Assembly: GCF_003970385.1 (NCBI RefSeq)
Contig: NZ_RXZH01000009.1
Coordinates: forward strand, 1-64,000
Source of the DNA: Vibrio aquaticus
GTDB lineage: Bacteria; Pseudomonadota; Gammaproteobacteria; Enterobacterales; Vibrionaceae
Direction of reading: 5' to 3'
Length of the DNA: 64,000 bases
Shown piece after piece: positions 1 through 7,440 of the stretch. Made by a program: the position numbers and the translations under genes. The notes below the pieces were generated by a model. The model was not told where the DNA came from, made no database searches, and saw nothing but the letters and a program-made list of their open reading frames with translations. The stretch's first letter is position 1. The number at the start of each line of letters is the position of its first letter.

Positions 1-265
1 TGAAGTATACGTACTTTCTAAAGACGAAGGCGGCCGTCACACTCCATTCTTCAAGGGCTACCGTCCACAGTTCTACTTCCGTACTACGGACGTAACTGGT
101 GACATCACTCTTCCAGAAGGCGTAGAAATGGTAATGCCAGGCGACAATGTTCAAATGACTGTTGAACTAATCGCTCCAATCGCTATGGACGAAGGTCTAC
201 GTTTCGCAATCCGCGAAGGTGGCCGTACTGTAGGTGCTGGTGTTGTTGCTAAGATCTTTGACTAA
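1..265 (+). CDS. tuf: Elongation factor Tu, C-terminal fragment (5' end outside window)
   Basis: The first 265 bases encode the last 87 residues of EF-Tu, the GTPase that delivers aminoacyl-tRNA to the ribosome. The reading frame starts at base 2 and ends with TAA at 263-265. The part present is beta-barrel domain 3, with recognisable segments such as HTPFFKGYRPQFYFRTTDVTG and the end GAGVVAKIFD. Codon use is very biased, as expected for one of the most highly expressed proteins. A strong terminator follows at once. Vibrios often carry two tuf copies, and the fragment alone does not say which this is. Confidence 0.97.
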   Translation, partial: EVYVLSKDEGGRHTPFFKGYRPQFYFRTTDVTGDITLPEGVEMVMPGDNVQMTVELIAPIAMDEGLRFAIREGGRTVGAGVVAKIFD

Positions 266-314
266 TATTTAGTTGATATCTTGCACATTCTTCGTTTGAA
301 GAACATGCATCTGG

Positions 315-340
315 AAAGGGAAGCTTCGGCTTCCCTTTTT
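315..340 (+). terminator. Rho-independent terminator of tuf
   Basis: A perfect 10-bp stem (315-324 with 329-338) closes a TTCG tetraloop and runs into a T-rich tract (TTTTTGTTTTTT). It lies 50 bp after the tuf stop codon and should end the translation-factor transcript before the iron-regulated bfd promoter. Confidence 0.93.
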
Positions 341-500
341 GTTTTTTAGTTATAAGAACAACTCAGTTTTTTGATTTTAACGTAATGATAATGCACTGAT
401 TTTTTCTATTGCCATTTCTGCCTCTTCTAACCCTCTGAAAGTTTCTCTTTCAATCTCAATCCATATAACAAAATGTTCTCAAAATCCTGTCAATACAACT

Positions 501-519
501 GGTAATGATAGTTATTCTT
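501..519 (+). promoter_or_regulatory. Candidate Fur box upstream of bfd
   Basis: The 19-mer GGTAATGATAGTTATTCTT matches the Fur consensus GATAATGATAATCATTATC at 13 of 19 positions, with the left half almost intact. It ends 41 bp before the bfd start codon, a typical operator position. Bfd is iron-repressed in other gammaproteobacteria, which fits. A weaker AATGATAATG half-site lies near 384-393. The rest of the 266-560 gap holds only the tuf terminator and AT-rich sequence. Confidence 0.65.
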
Positions 520-560
520 GTTTATATTTCTTCGCACTAAGATTTGTTGGATTAAGTTGT

Positions 561-749
561 ATGTACGTTTGTCTTTGTCATGGAATTTCAGATAAGAAAA
601 TTAAGAAGTTAGCAATTGAAGAAGGTATTGCTGACATTCGTGGCATTAAAAAGTGTACGGCACTGGGTAGTCAATGTGGAAAATGCGTTAAGCAAGCCAA
701 AGAAATCTTAGCGGAAACAGAACCGTTTCGACTAAAACAAGCCAGCTAA
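561..749 (+). CDS. bfd: Bacterioferritin-associated ferredoxin Bfd
   Basis: A 62-residue [2Fe-2S] protein that docks on bacterioferritin and passes electrons to its ferric core so that stored iron can be released. The ligand pattern is visible: C4 and C6 in MYVCLCHG, then C39 and C42 in SQCGKC, plus an extra C32. The length is that of the Bfd family. It lies 72 bp upstream of bfr on the same strand, so the iron-release partner and the storage protein are probably co-transcribed. The Fur-like site just upstream suggests induction by iron starvation. Confidence 0.95.
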   Translation: MYVCLCHGISDKKIKKLAIEEGIADIRGIKKCTALGSQCGKCVKQAKEILAETEPFRLKQAS

Positions 750-821
750 AGCGAGTTGCGCCTTTTTGACACTCTTCTATTTGCTTCTATGTTTAAAGAA
801 GCCAAAGAGGAGGGCTTAATA

Positions 822-1298
822 ATGAAAGGCGATCCAATCATCATTCAACATCTCAATAAAGTGCTCGGCAATGAGCTCGTCGCAATCAATCAGTATTTTC
901 TTCATGCACGAATGTATAAAGACTGGGGTTTAAAACACCTAGCAGATAAGGAATACCATGAATCGATCGATGAAATGAAGCACGCAGATCATTTGATCGA
1001 ACGCATTCTATTTTTAGAAGGGCTGCCTAACTTACAAGATCTCGGTAAATTGAGTATTGGCGAAGATACCAAAGAGATGTTGGAGTGCGACCTTAAGGTA
1101 GAGATGGCCGCCATTCCAGATTTAAAAGATGCGATAGCGTATGCAGAAGACATTCGCGACTTTGTCTCTCGTGATTTGTTCCAAGACATTCTAGAAGATG
1201 AAGAAGAGCATGTAGATTGGCTTGAAACTCAGTTAGGTCTCATCAAAATGACAGGCATAGAAAACTATCTACAAGCACAATATGTCGATGAAGATTAG
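822..1298 (+). CDS. bfr: Bacterioferritin (heme-containing iron-storage protein)
   Basis: This encodes a 158-residue ferritin-like subunit of the 24-mer that oxidises Fe(II) and stores ferric mineral in the cytosol. All expected residues are present: ferroxidase ligands E18, E51, H54, E94, E127 and H130, and the heme-axial methionine M52. The ATG at 822 is preceded by AGGAGG (807-812) and gives exactly the family length. The frame stays open upstream to a TTG at 756, but that extension matches nothing in the family. Its partner Bfd is directly upstream. Confidence 0.97.
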   Translation: MKGDPIIIQHLNKVLGNELVAINQYFLHARMYKDWGLKHLADKEYHESIDEMKHADHLIERILFLEGLPNLQDLGKLSIGEDTKEMLECDLKVEMAAIPDLKDAIAYAEDIRDFVSRDLFQDILEDEEEHVDWLETQLGLIKMTGIENYLQAQYVDED

Positions 1299-1331
1299 TT
1301 TGAAAACCTCCCTAAACAACGAATGAAATAG

Positions 1332-1359
1332 CAGCTGCTCTCTTTGAGTAGCTGTTTTT
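1332..1359 (+). terminator. Terminator after bfr
   Basis: A 9-bp stem (1332-1340 with 1346-1354, one G-T pair) with a TCTTT loop and a TTTTT tail lies 33 bp after the bfr stop. It separates the iron genes from the ribosomal operon. Confidence 0.85.
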
Positions 1360-1378
1360 GTATCACCTCACATTTTTC

Positions 1379-1407
1379 TTGCTTCAACTGGTTTCTTTCT
1401 GTACTAT
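1379..1407 (+). promoter_or_regulatory. Predicted sigma-70 promoter of the rpsF operon
   Basis: TTGCTT (1379-1384) and TACTAT (1402-1407) are separated by exactly 17 bp and lie about 95 bp upstream of rpsF. Transcription from here would include the leader hairpin described next. No start site is known; this is consensus matching only. Confidence 0.55.
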
Positions 1408-1421
1408 TCGTGCTCCTTAAA

Positions 1422-1466
1422 CTCGGTCAATTATCTTTAGTTCCTTGCTTCCTCTGGACGACCGAG
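1422..1466 (+). promoter_or_regulatory. Candidate S6:S18 autoregulatory leader
   Basis: CTCGGTC (1422-1428) pairs perfectly with GACCGAG (1460-1466) in the untranslated leader of rpsF. Leaders of many rpsF-rpsR operons carry an RNA element bound by the S6:S18 complex that contains a conserved CCG, and the downstream arm here has one. The long-range stem is seen directly; its identity as the S6:S18 element is inferred from position. Confidence 0.4.
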
Positions 1467-1504
1467 CCATTTGTGGAAGCTGAATAATCCGTAAGGAGCA
1501 ACCC

Positions 1505-1885
1505 ATGCGTCATTACGAAATCGTATTCATGGTGCACCCTGATCAAAGCGAGCAAGTTGCTGGCATGATCGAGCGTTACACTGGTTCAATCACTGAAGCT
1601 GGCGGTACTATCCACCGTCTAGAAGACTGGGGCCGTCGTCAACTGGCTTACCCAATCAACAAGCTTCACAAAGCTCACTACGTTCTAATGAACGTTGAAG
1701 CTGGTCAAGAAGTGATTGACGAGCTAGAAACTGCTTTCCGTTTCAACGATGCAGTTCTACGTAACATGATCATGCGTGCTAAAACAGCGATCACTGAGCA
1801 ATCTATCATGCTTAAGCAGAAAGAAGAGCGTGCTCCTCGTCGCGAAGAGCGTGCTGAAGCTAAGCCAGAAGCAGCTGCTGAGTAA
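1505..1885 (+). CDS. rpsF: 30S ribosomal protein S6
   Basis: A 126-residue S6 protein that binds S18 and sits on the platform of the small subunit. It begins MRHYEIVFMVHPDQSEQV and has the typical WGRRQLAYPI segment. The tail is rich in Glu, Arg and Ala (KEERAPRREERAEAK) and ends in EAAAE; C-terminal glutamates are added to S6 in E. coli by RimK. The Shine-Dalgarno AAGGAG (1493-1498) fixes the ATG. It heads the operon rpsF-rpsR-rplI, which lacks priB in its usual place between rpsF and rpsR. Confidence 0.97.
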   Translation: MRHYEIVFMVHPDQSEQVAGMIERYTGSITEAGGTIHRLEDWGRRQLAYPINKLHKAHYVLMNVEAGQEVIDELETAFRFNDAVLRNMIMRAKTAITEQSIMLKQKEERAPRREERAEAKPEAAAE

Positions 1886-1893
1886 TTAAACAC

Positions 1894-1915
1894 TCAGATT
1901 TAGTACTAAGTCTGA
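1894..1915 (+). repeat. Perfect hairpin between rpsF and rpsR
   Basis: TCAGATTTAG (1894-1903) pairs with CTAAGTCTGA (1906-1915), with one wobble pair. No T-tract follows, so it is not a normal terminator. It lies in the 111-bp gap where priB would be expected. It could be an RNA-processing or stability element, or a scar of priB loss. Confidence 0.6.
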
Positions 1916-1996
1916 ATATCGGGTTAAGAGTTCGCTTTTAGCTTTATTGATATAAAGACTGACAACTTATTCAAATTTAAGATCAGGAGATAGCCC

Positions 1997-2224
1997 ATGG
2001 CTCGTTTCTTCCGTCGTCGTAAATTCTGCCGTTTCACTGCAGAAGGCGTACAAGAGATTGATTACAAAGACGTAGCAACTCTTAAAAACTACATCACTGA
2101 AGCTGGTAAAATCGTACCTAGCCGTATCACTGGTACAAGCGCTAAGTACCAACGTCAACTAGCTCGCGCTATCAAGCGTTCACGCTACCTAGCTCTTCTA
2201 CCGTACACTGACAAGCATCAGTAA
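1997..2224 (+). CDS. rpsR: 30S ribosomal protein S18
   Basis: A 75-residue S18 protein, the S6 partner on the 30S platform. It starts MARFFRRRKFCRFTAEG and ends in LALLPYTDKHQ, both family hallmarks, and is strongly basic. CAGGAGA (1983-1989) is the ribosome-binding site. The 111 bp upstream hold no open frame, although gammaproteobacterial operons usually have priB there. rplI follows 31 bp downstream. Confidence 0.97.
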   Translation: MARFFRRRKFCRFTAEGVQEIDYKDVATLKNYITEAGKIVPSRITGTSAKYQRQLARAIKRSRYLALLPYTDKHQ

Positions 2225-2255
2225 TCGGTTCGTTTTTAAAAAGAGGAATTAAACA

Positions 2256-2708
2256 ATGCAAGTTATTCTACTTGATAAAATCGGTAAACTAGGTGCTCTA
2301 GGCGAAACTGTTAACGTTAAGTCTGGTTACGCTCGTAACTTCCTTATCCCTCAGGGTAAAGCTGTTATGGCAACTAAAGCTAACGTTGAAATGTTCGAAG
2401 CACGTCGTGCTGAACTAGAAGCGAAAGCTGCTGAGCAACTGGCTGCTTGTGAAGCTCGCGCTGAGAAGATCAACGCTCTTGAAGCTGTTGTTCTAGCGTC
2501 TAAAGCTGGTGACGAAGGTAAACTATTCGGTTCTATCGGTACTCGCGACATCGCTGATGCAATCACTGCAGCTGGCGTTGAAGTAGTTAAGAGCGAAGTT
2601 CGTCTTCCTGAAGGCGCACTACGTAACACTGGTGAGTTCGAGATCAGCGTTCAACTTCACTCTGAAGTTTTCGCTACAGTTAACCTACAAGTTGTTGCTG
2701 CTGAGTAA
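2256..2708 (+). CDS. rplI: 50S ribosomal protein L9
   Basis: A 150-residue L9 protein with the two-domain layout. The N-terminal domain starts MQVILLDKIGKLGALGE and contains GYARNFLIPQGKA. A charged Ala/Glu-rich connecting helix follows (about 45-75), then the C-terminal RNA-binding domain. L9 binds 23S rRNA near the L1 stalk and helps keep reading frame. It is the last gene of the rpsF operon; AAAGAGG (2239-2245) precedes it and a strong terminator follows. Confidence 0.97.
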   Translation: MQVILLDKIGKLGALGETVNVKSGYARNFLIPQGKAVMATKANVEMFEARRAELEAKAAEQLAACEARAEKINALEAVVLASKAGDEGKLFGSIGTRDIADAITAAGVEVVKSEVRLPEGALRNTGEFEISVQLHSEVFATVNLQVVAAE

Positions 2709-2730
2709 TTCAGTATCAAGACGTATTTTA

Positions 2731-2758
2731 AAAGCACCTGTTCGCAGGTGCTTTTTTT
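2731..2758 (+). terminator. Terminator of the rpsF-rpsR-rplI operon
   Basis: A perfect 10-bp stem (2731-2740 with 2745-2754) with a TTCG tetraloop is followed by a run of T. It lies 22 bp after the rplI stop and faces the end of the convergent DUF481 gene. Confidence 0.95.
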
Positions 2759-2773
2759 GTATCTGAAGAAAAT

Positions 2774-3538
2774 TTAGAAGATAAAGAGTAAGTTGACGGA
2801 GAAGATACTGTCTGCTTTGGTTAGTCCATCAGGTACTTTATCGTGGTATTGGCGAGAGTGCGCAAGCTTAAGCGCAATGTCTTCAGTAATATTATTAGTG
2901 ACACTAAGGTCAGTGTCGGTTCGGGTGTTGCTTTGCCCTGTCACGACCGTTAAGTCTGCAGATACGCTTAGATTATCGAGTGCTTGCCACTTGGTGTTTA
3001 GGTTGCCACGAAAAATCCCCTCCTGAACGATATCAGTGAAGATGATGTCATCGTCATCGATCTCATCTAAGTTCGGTTCTTGATAACGAAAACCCGGCCC
3101 GAGTTCTAGTTCGAGAACAAATTGTTCGGTATTCGAAAACTGATAACCAAGCCCGCCCGAGAGAGTGTAATCTTTGAAGTACGCACTGTAGCGAGAATCT
3201 ACGCCTTTAAAGCTGCCATACAGATACGTTTTAGGCCCTAACTTATAGTCACTTTGAGCCGTATAAGTCGACTGCCTTTTGTCTTCTTCCCCATCTTTAT
3301 ACAGCAAGTAGTATTTCCATTCTCCGTTGGTTCGGTGGCGACCCTGAAGGTATTCGGCACTCAAGCGAGAATTGAGGGATTGAGAATCAGAATTACCCGA
3401 GTGGGCCTGATAACCAAATTCTACTTCTGTGTTCCAAGGTGAAGGCACTTCAAGATCCGTGTCGTGTGTTCCTTTATCATCTGCGTGCACGAGCATAGAG
3501 CTCATTAAGCCAACACTCATAATCCAAAGTTTAGACAC
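2774..3538 (-). CDS. DUF481 family outer-membrane beta-barrel protein
   Basis: A 254-residue protein with a short signal peptide (about 1-19, ending VHA before DDKG). The body alternates polar and hydrophobic residues and ends in an aromatic strand (NLLFIF), the usual C-terminal signal for the BAM complex. The pattern EFGYQAHSGNSDSQSLN resembles DUF481/YdiY-type salt-induced outer-membrane proteins. The start is GTG at 3538, preceded by GAGGT at good spacing. An acidic stretch (DEIDDDDII) probably forms a loop. Its role and substrate are unknown. It is a single gene converging on rplI. Confidence 0.8.
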   Translation of the reverse strand: MSKLWIMSVGLMSSMLVHADDKGTHDTDLEVPSPWNTEVEFGYQAHSGNSDSQSLNSRLSAEYLQGRHRTNGEWKYYLLYKDGEEDKRQSTYTAQSDYKLGPKTYLYGSFKGVDSRYSAYFKDYTLSGGLGYQFSNTEQFVLELELGPGFRYQEPNLDEIDDDDIIFTDIVQEGIFRGNLNTKWQALDNLSVSADLTVVTGQSNTRTDTDLSVTNNITEDIALKLAHSRQYHDKVPDGLTKADSIFSVNLLFIF

Positions 3539-3673
3539 TCACTACCTCAATATTGATGAAACGAATGGCGCAATAGTAGATTCAAAACTCTATAACACCG
3601 TCAGCTTTAAGTTAATTCTACATTAGAAGTCGACAAAGTCTTGCAAGGGTACAGACAACCGCGACATTCTCGT

Positions 3674-3679
3674 TATAAT
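3674..3679 (+). promoter_or_regulatory. Candidate -10 element for dnaB
   Basis: A perfect TATAAT lies 33 bp upstream of the dnaB ATG. The sequence 17 bp further upstream (ACAGAC) is a poor -35 box, so this promoter is only moderately supported. Confidence 0.4.
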
Positions 3680-3711
3680 TAGCGATCTAAAGCAAGTTGT
3701 TGAGCAGACCC

Positions 3712-5124
3712 ATGGCCGAAACCAAAGTAGATAATCGAAATAATAAGTTTAGAGATGCACAAGTTGATGCAATCAAAGTTCCTCCACACTCATTAGAAGC
3801 GGAGCAATCCGTTATTGGCGGTCTTCTGCTTGATAATGAACGTTGGGACACGGTCTCTGAACGTGTTGTTGCTAAAGATTTCTACAGCCGTCCACATCGA
3901 CTTATTTTTGAAGCAGTAAAGACGCTGCTTGAAGAGAATAAGCCGCTCGATTTAATCACACTCTCTGAGTTCCTCGAACTGCGCGAGCAGCTTGATGATG
4001 TAGGGGGTTTTGCTTACCTTGCTGATCTAGTAAAGAACACGCCAAGTGCGGCCAATATTAATGCTTATGCCGATATTGTTGCTGAGCGTGCTTTGGTGCG
4101 TGATCTTATTGGTGTGGCAAACGAAATCGCGGATGCTGGCTATGATCCACAAGGCCGTAATTCAGAAGATCTTCTTGATCTGGCAGAGAGTAAAGTTTTT
4201 GCGATTGCTGAGTCTCGTACCAATGAAAATGAAGGCCCTCAGAATGTTGATAACATTTTAGAGAAAACTCTTGAACGTATCGAGATCCTCTACAAGACAC
4301 CTCAAGATGGTGTGACGGGGGTGAACACTGGCTTTACTGACCTGAATAAGAAAACGGCGGGTCTACAAGGGTCAGATCTGGTCATTGTGGCGGCGCGTCC
4401 ATCGATGGGTAAAACCACCTTCGCGATGAACTTGTGTGAAAATGCGGCAATGGATCAAGATAAGCCAGTGCTCATATTCTCGTTAGAGATGCCGGCGGAA
4501 CAGCTCATGATGCGTATGCTTGCATCTCTTTCTCGTGTTGACCAAACCAAGATTCGTACCGGTCAGCTTGATGATGAAGATTGGGCTCGTATTTCTTCGA
4601 CCATGGGGGTTCTTATGGATAAGAAGAATATGTATATCGATGATAGCTCTGGTCTAACACCAACCGAAGTTCGTTCTCGTGCTCGTCGTATTGCCCGTGA
4701 CCACGGTGGTCTATCAATGATCATGATCGACTACCTTCAGCTTATGCGCGTCCCAGCGCTGTCTGATAACCGTACACTCGAAATTGCAGAGATCTCTCGC
4801 TCGCTTAAGGCGCTAGCCAAAGAACTCAACGTGCCAGTTGTTGCGCTTTCTCAGCTTAACCGTTCCCTAGAGCAACGTGCCGATAAACGCCCAGTTAACT
4901 CGGACTTGCGTGAATCGGGCTCTATCGAGCAGGATGCCGACTTAATCATGTTCATCTACCGTGACGAAGTCTACAACCCAGATAGCTCAATGAAAGGCAC
5001 AGCAGAAATCATCCTTGGTAAGCAGCGTAACGGTCCTATCGGTTCGGTGCGTTTGACCTTCCAAGGACAGTGGTCTCGCTTTGATAACTATGCAGGCCCT
5101 GCATTTGACATGGACGATGAGTAA
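3712..5124 (+). CDS. dnaB: Replicative DNA helicase DnaB
   Basis: A 470-residue hexameric helicase that unwinds DNA 5'-3' on the lagging strand ahead of the replisome. The N-terminal primase-interacting domain (about 24-125, from PPHSLEAEQSVIGGLLLDNE) joins through a linker to a RecA-like motor. The motor carries Walker A ARPSMGKTT (229-237), Walker B-type MIDYLQLM and the ALSQLNR segment. The chosen ATG gives MAETKVDNRN, close to E. coli length (471); a TTG five codons upstream is less likely. No intein is present. alr follows 13 bp downstream. Confidence 0.97.
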   Translation: MAETKVDNRNNKFRDAQVDAIKVPPHSLEAEQSVIGGLLLDNERWDTVSERVVAKDFYSRPHRLIFEAVKTLLEENKPLDLITLSEFLELREQLDDVGGFAYLADLVKNTPSAANINAYADIVAERALVRDLIGVANEIADAGYDPQGRNSEDLLDLAESKVFAIAESRTNENEGPQNVDNILEKTLERIEILYKTPQDGVTGVNTGFTDLNKKTAGLQGSDLVIVAARPSMGKTTFAMNLCENAAMDQDKPVLIFSLEMPAEQLMMRMLASLSRVDQTKIRTGQLDDEDWARISSTMGVLMDKKNMYIDDSSGLTPTEVRSRARRIARDHGGLSMIMIDYLQLMRVPALSDNRTLEIAEISRSLKALAKELNVPVVALSQLNRSLEQRADKRPVNSDLRESGSIEQDADLIMFIYRDEVYNPDSSMKGTAEIILGKQRNGPIGSVRLTFQGQWSRFDNYAGPAFDMDDE

Positions 5125-5137
5125 GCCAATGAGCTAT

Positions 5138-6214
5138 ATGAAGGCGGCGACTGCTTATATTGATCTTGGTGCGCTGCAGCACAATCTACACCAGATCAAA
5201 CAACAAGCGCCGCACAGTAAAGTGATGGCCGTGGTTAAGGCAAATAGCTATGGTCACGGATTACGTCATATTGCTAAACATGCGAAAGGTGCGGATGCTT
5301 TTGGTGTTGCACGCATTGAAGAAGCTTTACAGCTGCGAGCTTGCGGGGTCGTCAAACCGATTCTATTGCTCGAAGGCTTCTATTCCTCGGGCGACTTACC
5401 GGTTTTGGTTACCAATAACATCCAGACGGTTGTGCATTGTGAAGAGCAGCTTATGGCACTCGAACAATCAGAACTTGAAACCCCAGTCGTTGTTTGGCTT
5501 AAGGTTGACAGCGGTATGCATCGCCTTGGGGTTCGTCCTGAGCAATACGATGATTTTGTCTCACGTCTGAAAGCGTGTAATAACGTGGCTAAGCCATTGC
5601 GTTATATGAGCCATTTCGGTTGTGCGGATGAATTGGATAGTAATACGACTCATGAGCAAACAGAGTTGTTTCTTAAGCTAACTGAAGGCTGTGAGGGGGA
5701 GCGCTCTTTAGCGGCATCTGCAGGCTTGCTTGCTTGGCCAGACAGTCATTTAGATTGGGTTCGTCCAGGCATTATCATGTATGGCGTGTCTCCGTTTAAT
5801 GATAAGCACGCACAACAATTGGGATACCAACCTGTGATGACCTTGAAGTCACACTTGATTGCTGTCCGCGATGTGAAAGCGGGTGAAAGCGTTGGCTATG
5901 GCGGCACTTGGACTAGCGAGCGAGACACCAAAGTTGGTGTGATCGCGATTGGCTACGGTGATGGTTACCCAAGAACCGCCCCAAATGGAACTCCGGTGCT
6001 GGTGAATGGCCGCAAGGTGCCAATCGCAGGTAGAGTATCGATGGATATGCTGACGGTCGATTTAGGATCTGATGCTCAAGACCTTGTGGGAGATGAAGCC
6101 ATTCTGTGGGGTCGAGAGTTACCGCCAGAAGAGGTAGCAACCCATATTGGTACTATCGCTTATGAATTAGTGACAAAGCTAACGTCACGCGTTGATATGG
6201 AATACTCCAAGTAA
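5138..6214 (+). CDS. alr: Alanine racemase
   Basis: A PLP enzyme that interconverts L- and D-alanine to supply peptidoglycan precursors. PLP lysine K34 lies in AVVKANSYGHG and the second catalytic base Y254 in SVGYGGTW. The ATG at 5138 (MKAATAYIDL) gives 358 residues, matching the E. coli enzyme. In-frame ATGs at 5129 and 5117, the latter overlapping the dnaB stop, are possible alternatives. The dnaB-alr pairing is conserved in gammaproteobacteria. The next gene's ATG abuts the stop codon, suggesting translational coupling. Confidence 0.96.
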   Translation: MKAATAYIDLGALQHNLHQIKQQAPHSKVMAVVKANSYGHGLRHIAKHAKGADAFGVARIEEALQLRACGVVKPILLLEGFYSSGDLPVLVTNNIQTVVHCEEQLMALEQSELETPVVVWLKVDSGMHRLGVRPEQYDDFVSRLKACNNVAKPLRYMSHFGCADELDSNTTHEQTELFLKLTEGCEGERSLAASAGLLAWPDSHLDWVRPGIIMYGVSPFNDKHAQQLGYQPVMTLKSHLIAVRDVKAGESVGYGGTWTSERDTKVGVIAIGYGDGYPRTAPNGTPVLVNGRKVPIAGRVSMDMLTVDLGSDAQDLVGDEAILWGRELPPEEVATHIGTIAYELVTKLTSRVDMEYSK

Positions 6215-7393
6215 ATGAAGCGAAACCAAATCAAACAAGTGCTGGCCTTATGTGCCAGCCTTTTTATTTGTAGCCAAGTGAATGCAAAAGAAAAAGACTC
6301 TGCCTTTCTTCCTTTCTATTTTAGTACTGAAACCTTAGGCAATACATTTGGTCTCGCGGGCGTCGCTAAGGGCGTCGGCCAGCCTCAGGCTGCGCTTTTT
6401 GGCATGGCGCTCTACTCAGATAAAGACAGCTACGTTGGTTTTGTCTCTGCGTTTAACTATGCGCTGTCAGGTAGCGTGTTGTTTAGTACTCAAATGTACC
6501 AAGCCCAGTTTAATCAAAACCCTTATTACTTAGGTGAGCAAGGTGATAACAGCTCGGTGACTGGCGATAAAACCGTTACCGATGGCTTTGAGCAGAATTA
6601 TCAGTTTGAGTTTAAATACCTTCTTCCGTGGGGCAATGTTGAAAAGCATGGTTTGATGGGGGCGTTCCAGCCAGTTCGAACGGTCGATTTTGCTTCGCCG
6701 CTCGAATCTGGCGTGAGCTCGTTGGTCGTGACGCCATTCTTTTCATCGCGTGAATTAGATATTTATAGCCAGCCAGAAAAGGCGACAGGGCTTGAAATGA
6801 CCCTAGATTGGGATAATCGCGACAGCGTACGTAACCCAACGAAAGGTTCACATACCTCAGTTGAACTCACTGTTGCAGGCGAGAGTTGGCAAAGTGATGA
6901 GATCTGGACCAAATGGGAGTTTCAAAATAGTCAGTACTTTGCACTTGGGCCGTTAGGTGAGCTGTTTGATCAACAAGTCTTAGCGTTAGACTTTTACACC
7001 GCCGATACGCCAAGCTGGGACAGCACTAAGCCACCAGAGCAAGAGCAAGTACGTTTAGGCGGATTGTACCGACTCAGAGGCTACACCAGCGGCCGCTATC
7101 ATGGACGCTCTGCAGTCCACTATTCAGCAGAATACCGAGTATTGCCTGATTGGCAGCCGCTCGATGATATTCCGGTGATCAATTACTACGATTTGCCGTG
7201 GTGGCAATGGGTGGTGTTTGCAGAAGCGGGCCGAGTCGCTGATGAGTATGACGTTTCAACTCTCCACACCGATATGCAGTGGAACCTAGGCGGAGCAGTA
7301 CGCTTTCAAGTCGAAGGTATTGTGGTGCGTGCGGAGTTAGCGAAAGGGGCTGATGAAGGCACTTTCCGAGTAATGATTAATCAACCCTTTTAA
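6215..7393 (+). CDS. Omp85/BamA-superfamily outer-membrane protein without POTRA domains
   Basis: A 392-residue protein with a signal peptide (about 1-24, SQVNA then KEKD) and a C-terminal barrel. It has the loop-6 motif LRGY (287-290), which defines the Omp85 surface-antigen domain, and ends in phenylalanine, but there is no room for POTRA repeats. This resembles the short BamA-related proteins of unknown function next to alr in vibrios. Its ATG immediately follows the alr stop, so translation is probably coupled. A terminator-like hairpin lies inside its signal-peptide codons. Whether it inserts or transports anything is unknown. Confidence 0.8.
   Translation: MKRNQIKQVLALCASLFICSQVNAKEKDSAFLPFYFSTETLGNTFGLAGVAKGVGQPQAALFGMALYSDKDSYVGFVSAFNYALSGSVLFSTQMYQAQFNQNPYYLGEQGDNSSVTGDKTVTDGFEQNYQFEFKYLLPWGNVEKHGLMGAFQPVRTVDFASPLESGVSSLVVTPFFSSRELDIYSQPEKATGLEMTLDWDNRDSVRNPTKGSHTSVELTVAGESWQSDEIWTKWEFQNSQYFALGPLGELFDQQVLALDFYTADTPSWDSTKPPEQEQVRLGGLYRLRGYTSGRYHGRSAVHYSAEYRVLPDWQPLDDIPVINYYDLPWWQWVVFAEAGRVADEYDVSTLHTDMQWNLGGAVRFQVEGIVVRAELAKGADEGTFRVMINQPF
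6241..6267 (+). promoter_or_regulatory. Terminator-like hairpin inside signal-peptide codons (possible attenuator)
   Basis: GCTGGC (6241-6246) and GCCAGC (6254-6259) form a 6-bp GC-rich stem followed by CTTTTTATTT. It lies 27-53 bases into the gene after alr. It looks like the end of the alr transcript, yet the same bases encode a good signal peptide. Ribosomes crossing the abutting stop/start would mask it, so read-through could depend on translation. Confidence 0.5.
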
Positions 7394-7412
7394 GCGTTAG
7401 AGTGATGTTCGT

Positions 7413-7440
7413 GGGAGCCTAATAGCTCCCCATTTTTTTA
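7413..7440 (+). terminator. Terminator of the alr downstream gene
   Basis: GGGAGC (7413-7418) pairs with GCTCCC (7425-7430), followed by CATTTTTTT. It lies 19 bp after the plus-strand stop and touches the 3' end of the convergent yjbQ gene. Confidence 0.85.

Noticed and set aside
756..821. In-frame extension of bfr starting at TTG 756
   Set aside because: The bacterioferritin family starts at MKGDP; AGGAGG lies just before the ATG at 822, and ligand numbering (E18, M52, H130) fits only that start.
1967..2158. Minus-strand frame in the rpsF-rpsR gap as a relic of priB
   Set aside because: It runs opposite to the operon, mostly antisense to rpsR, and has no resemblance to PriB.
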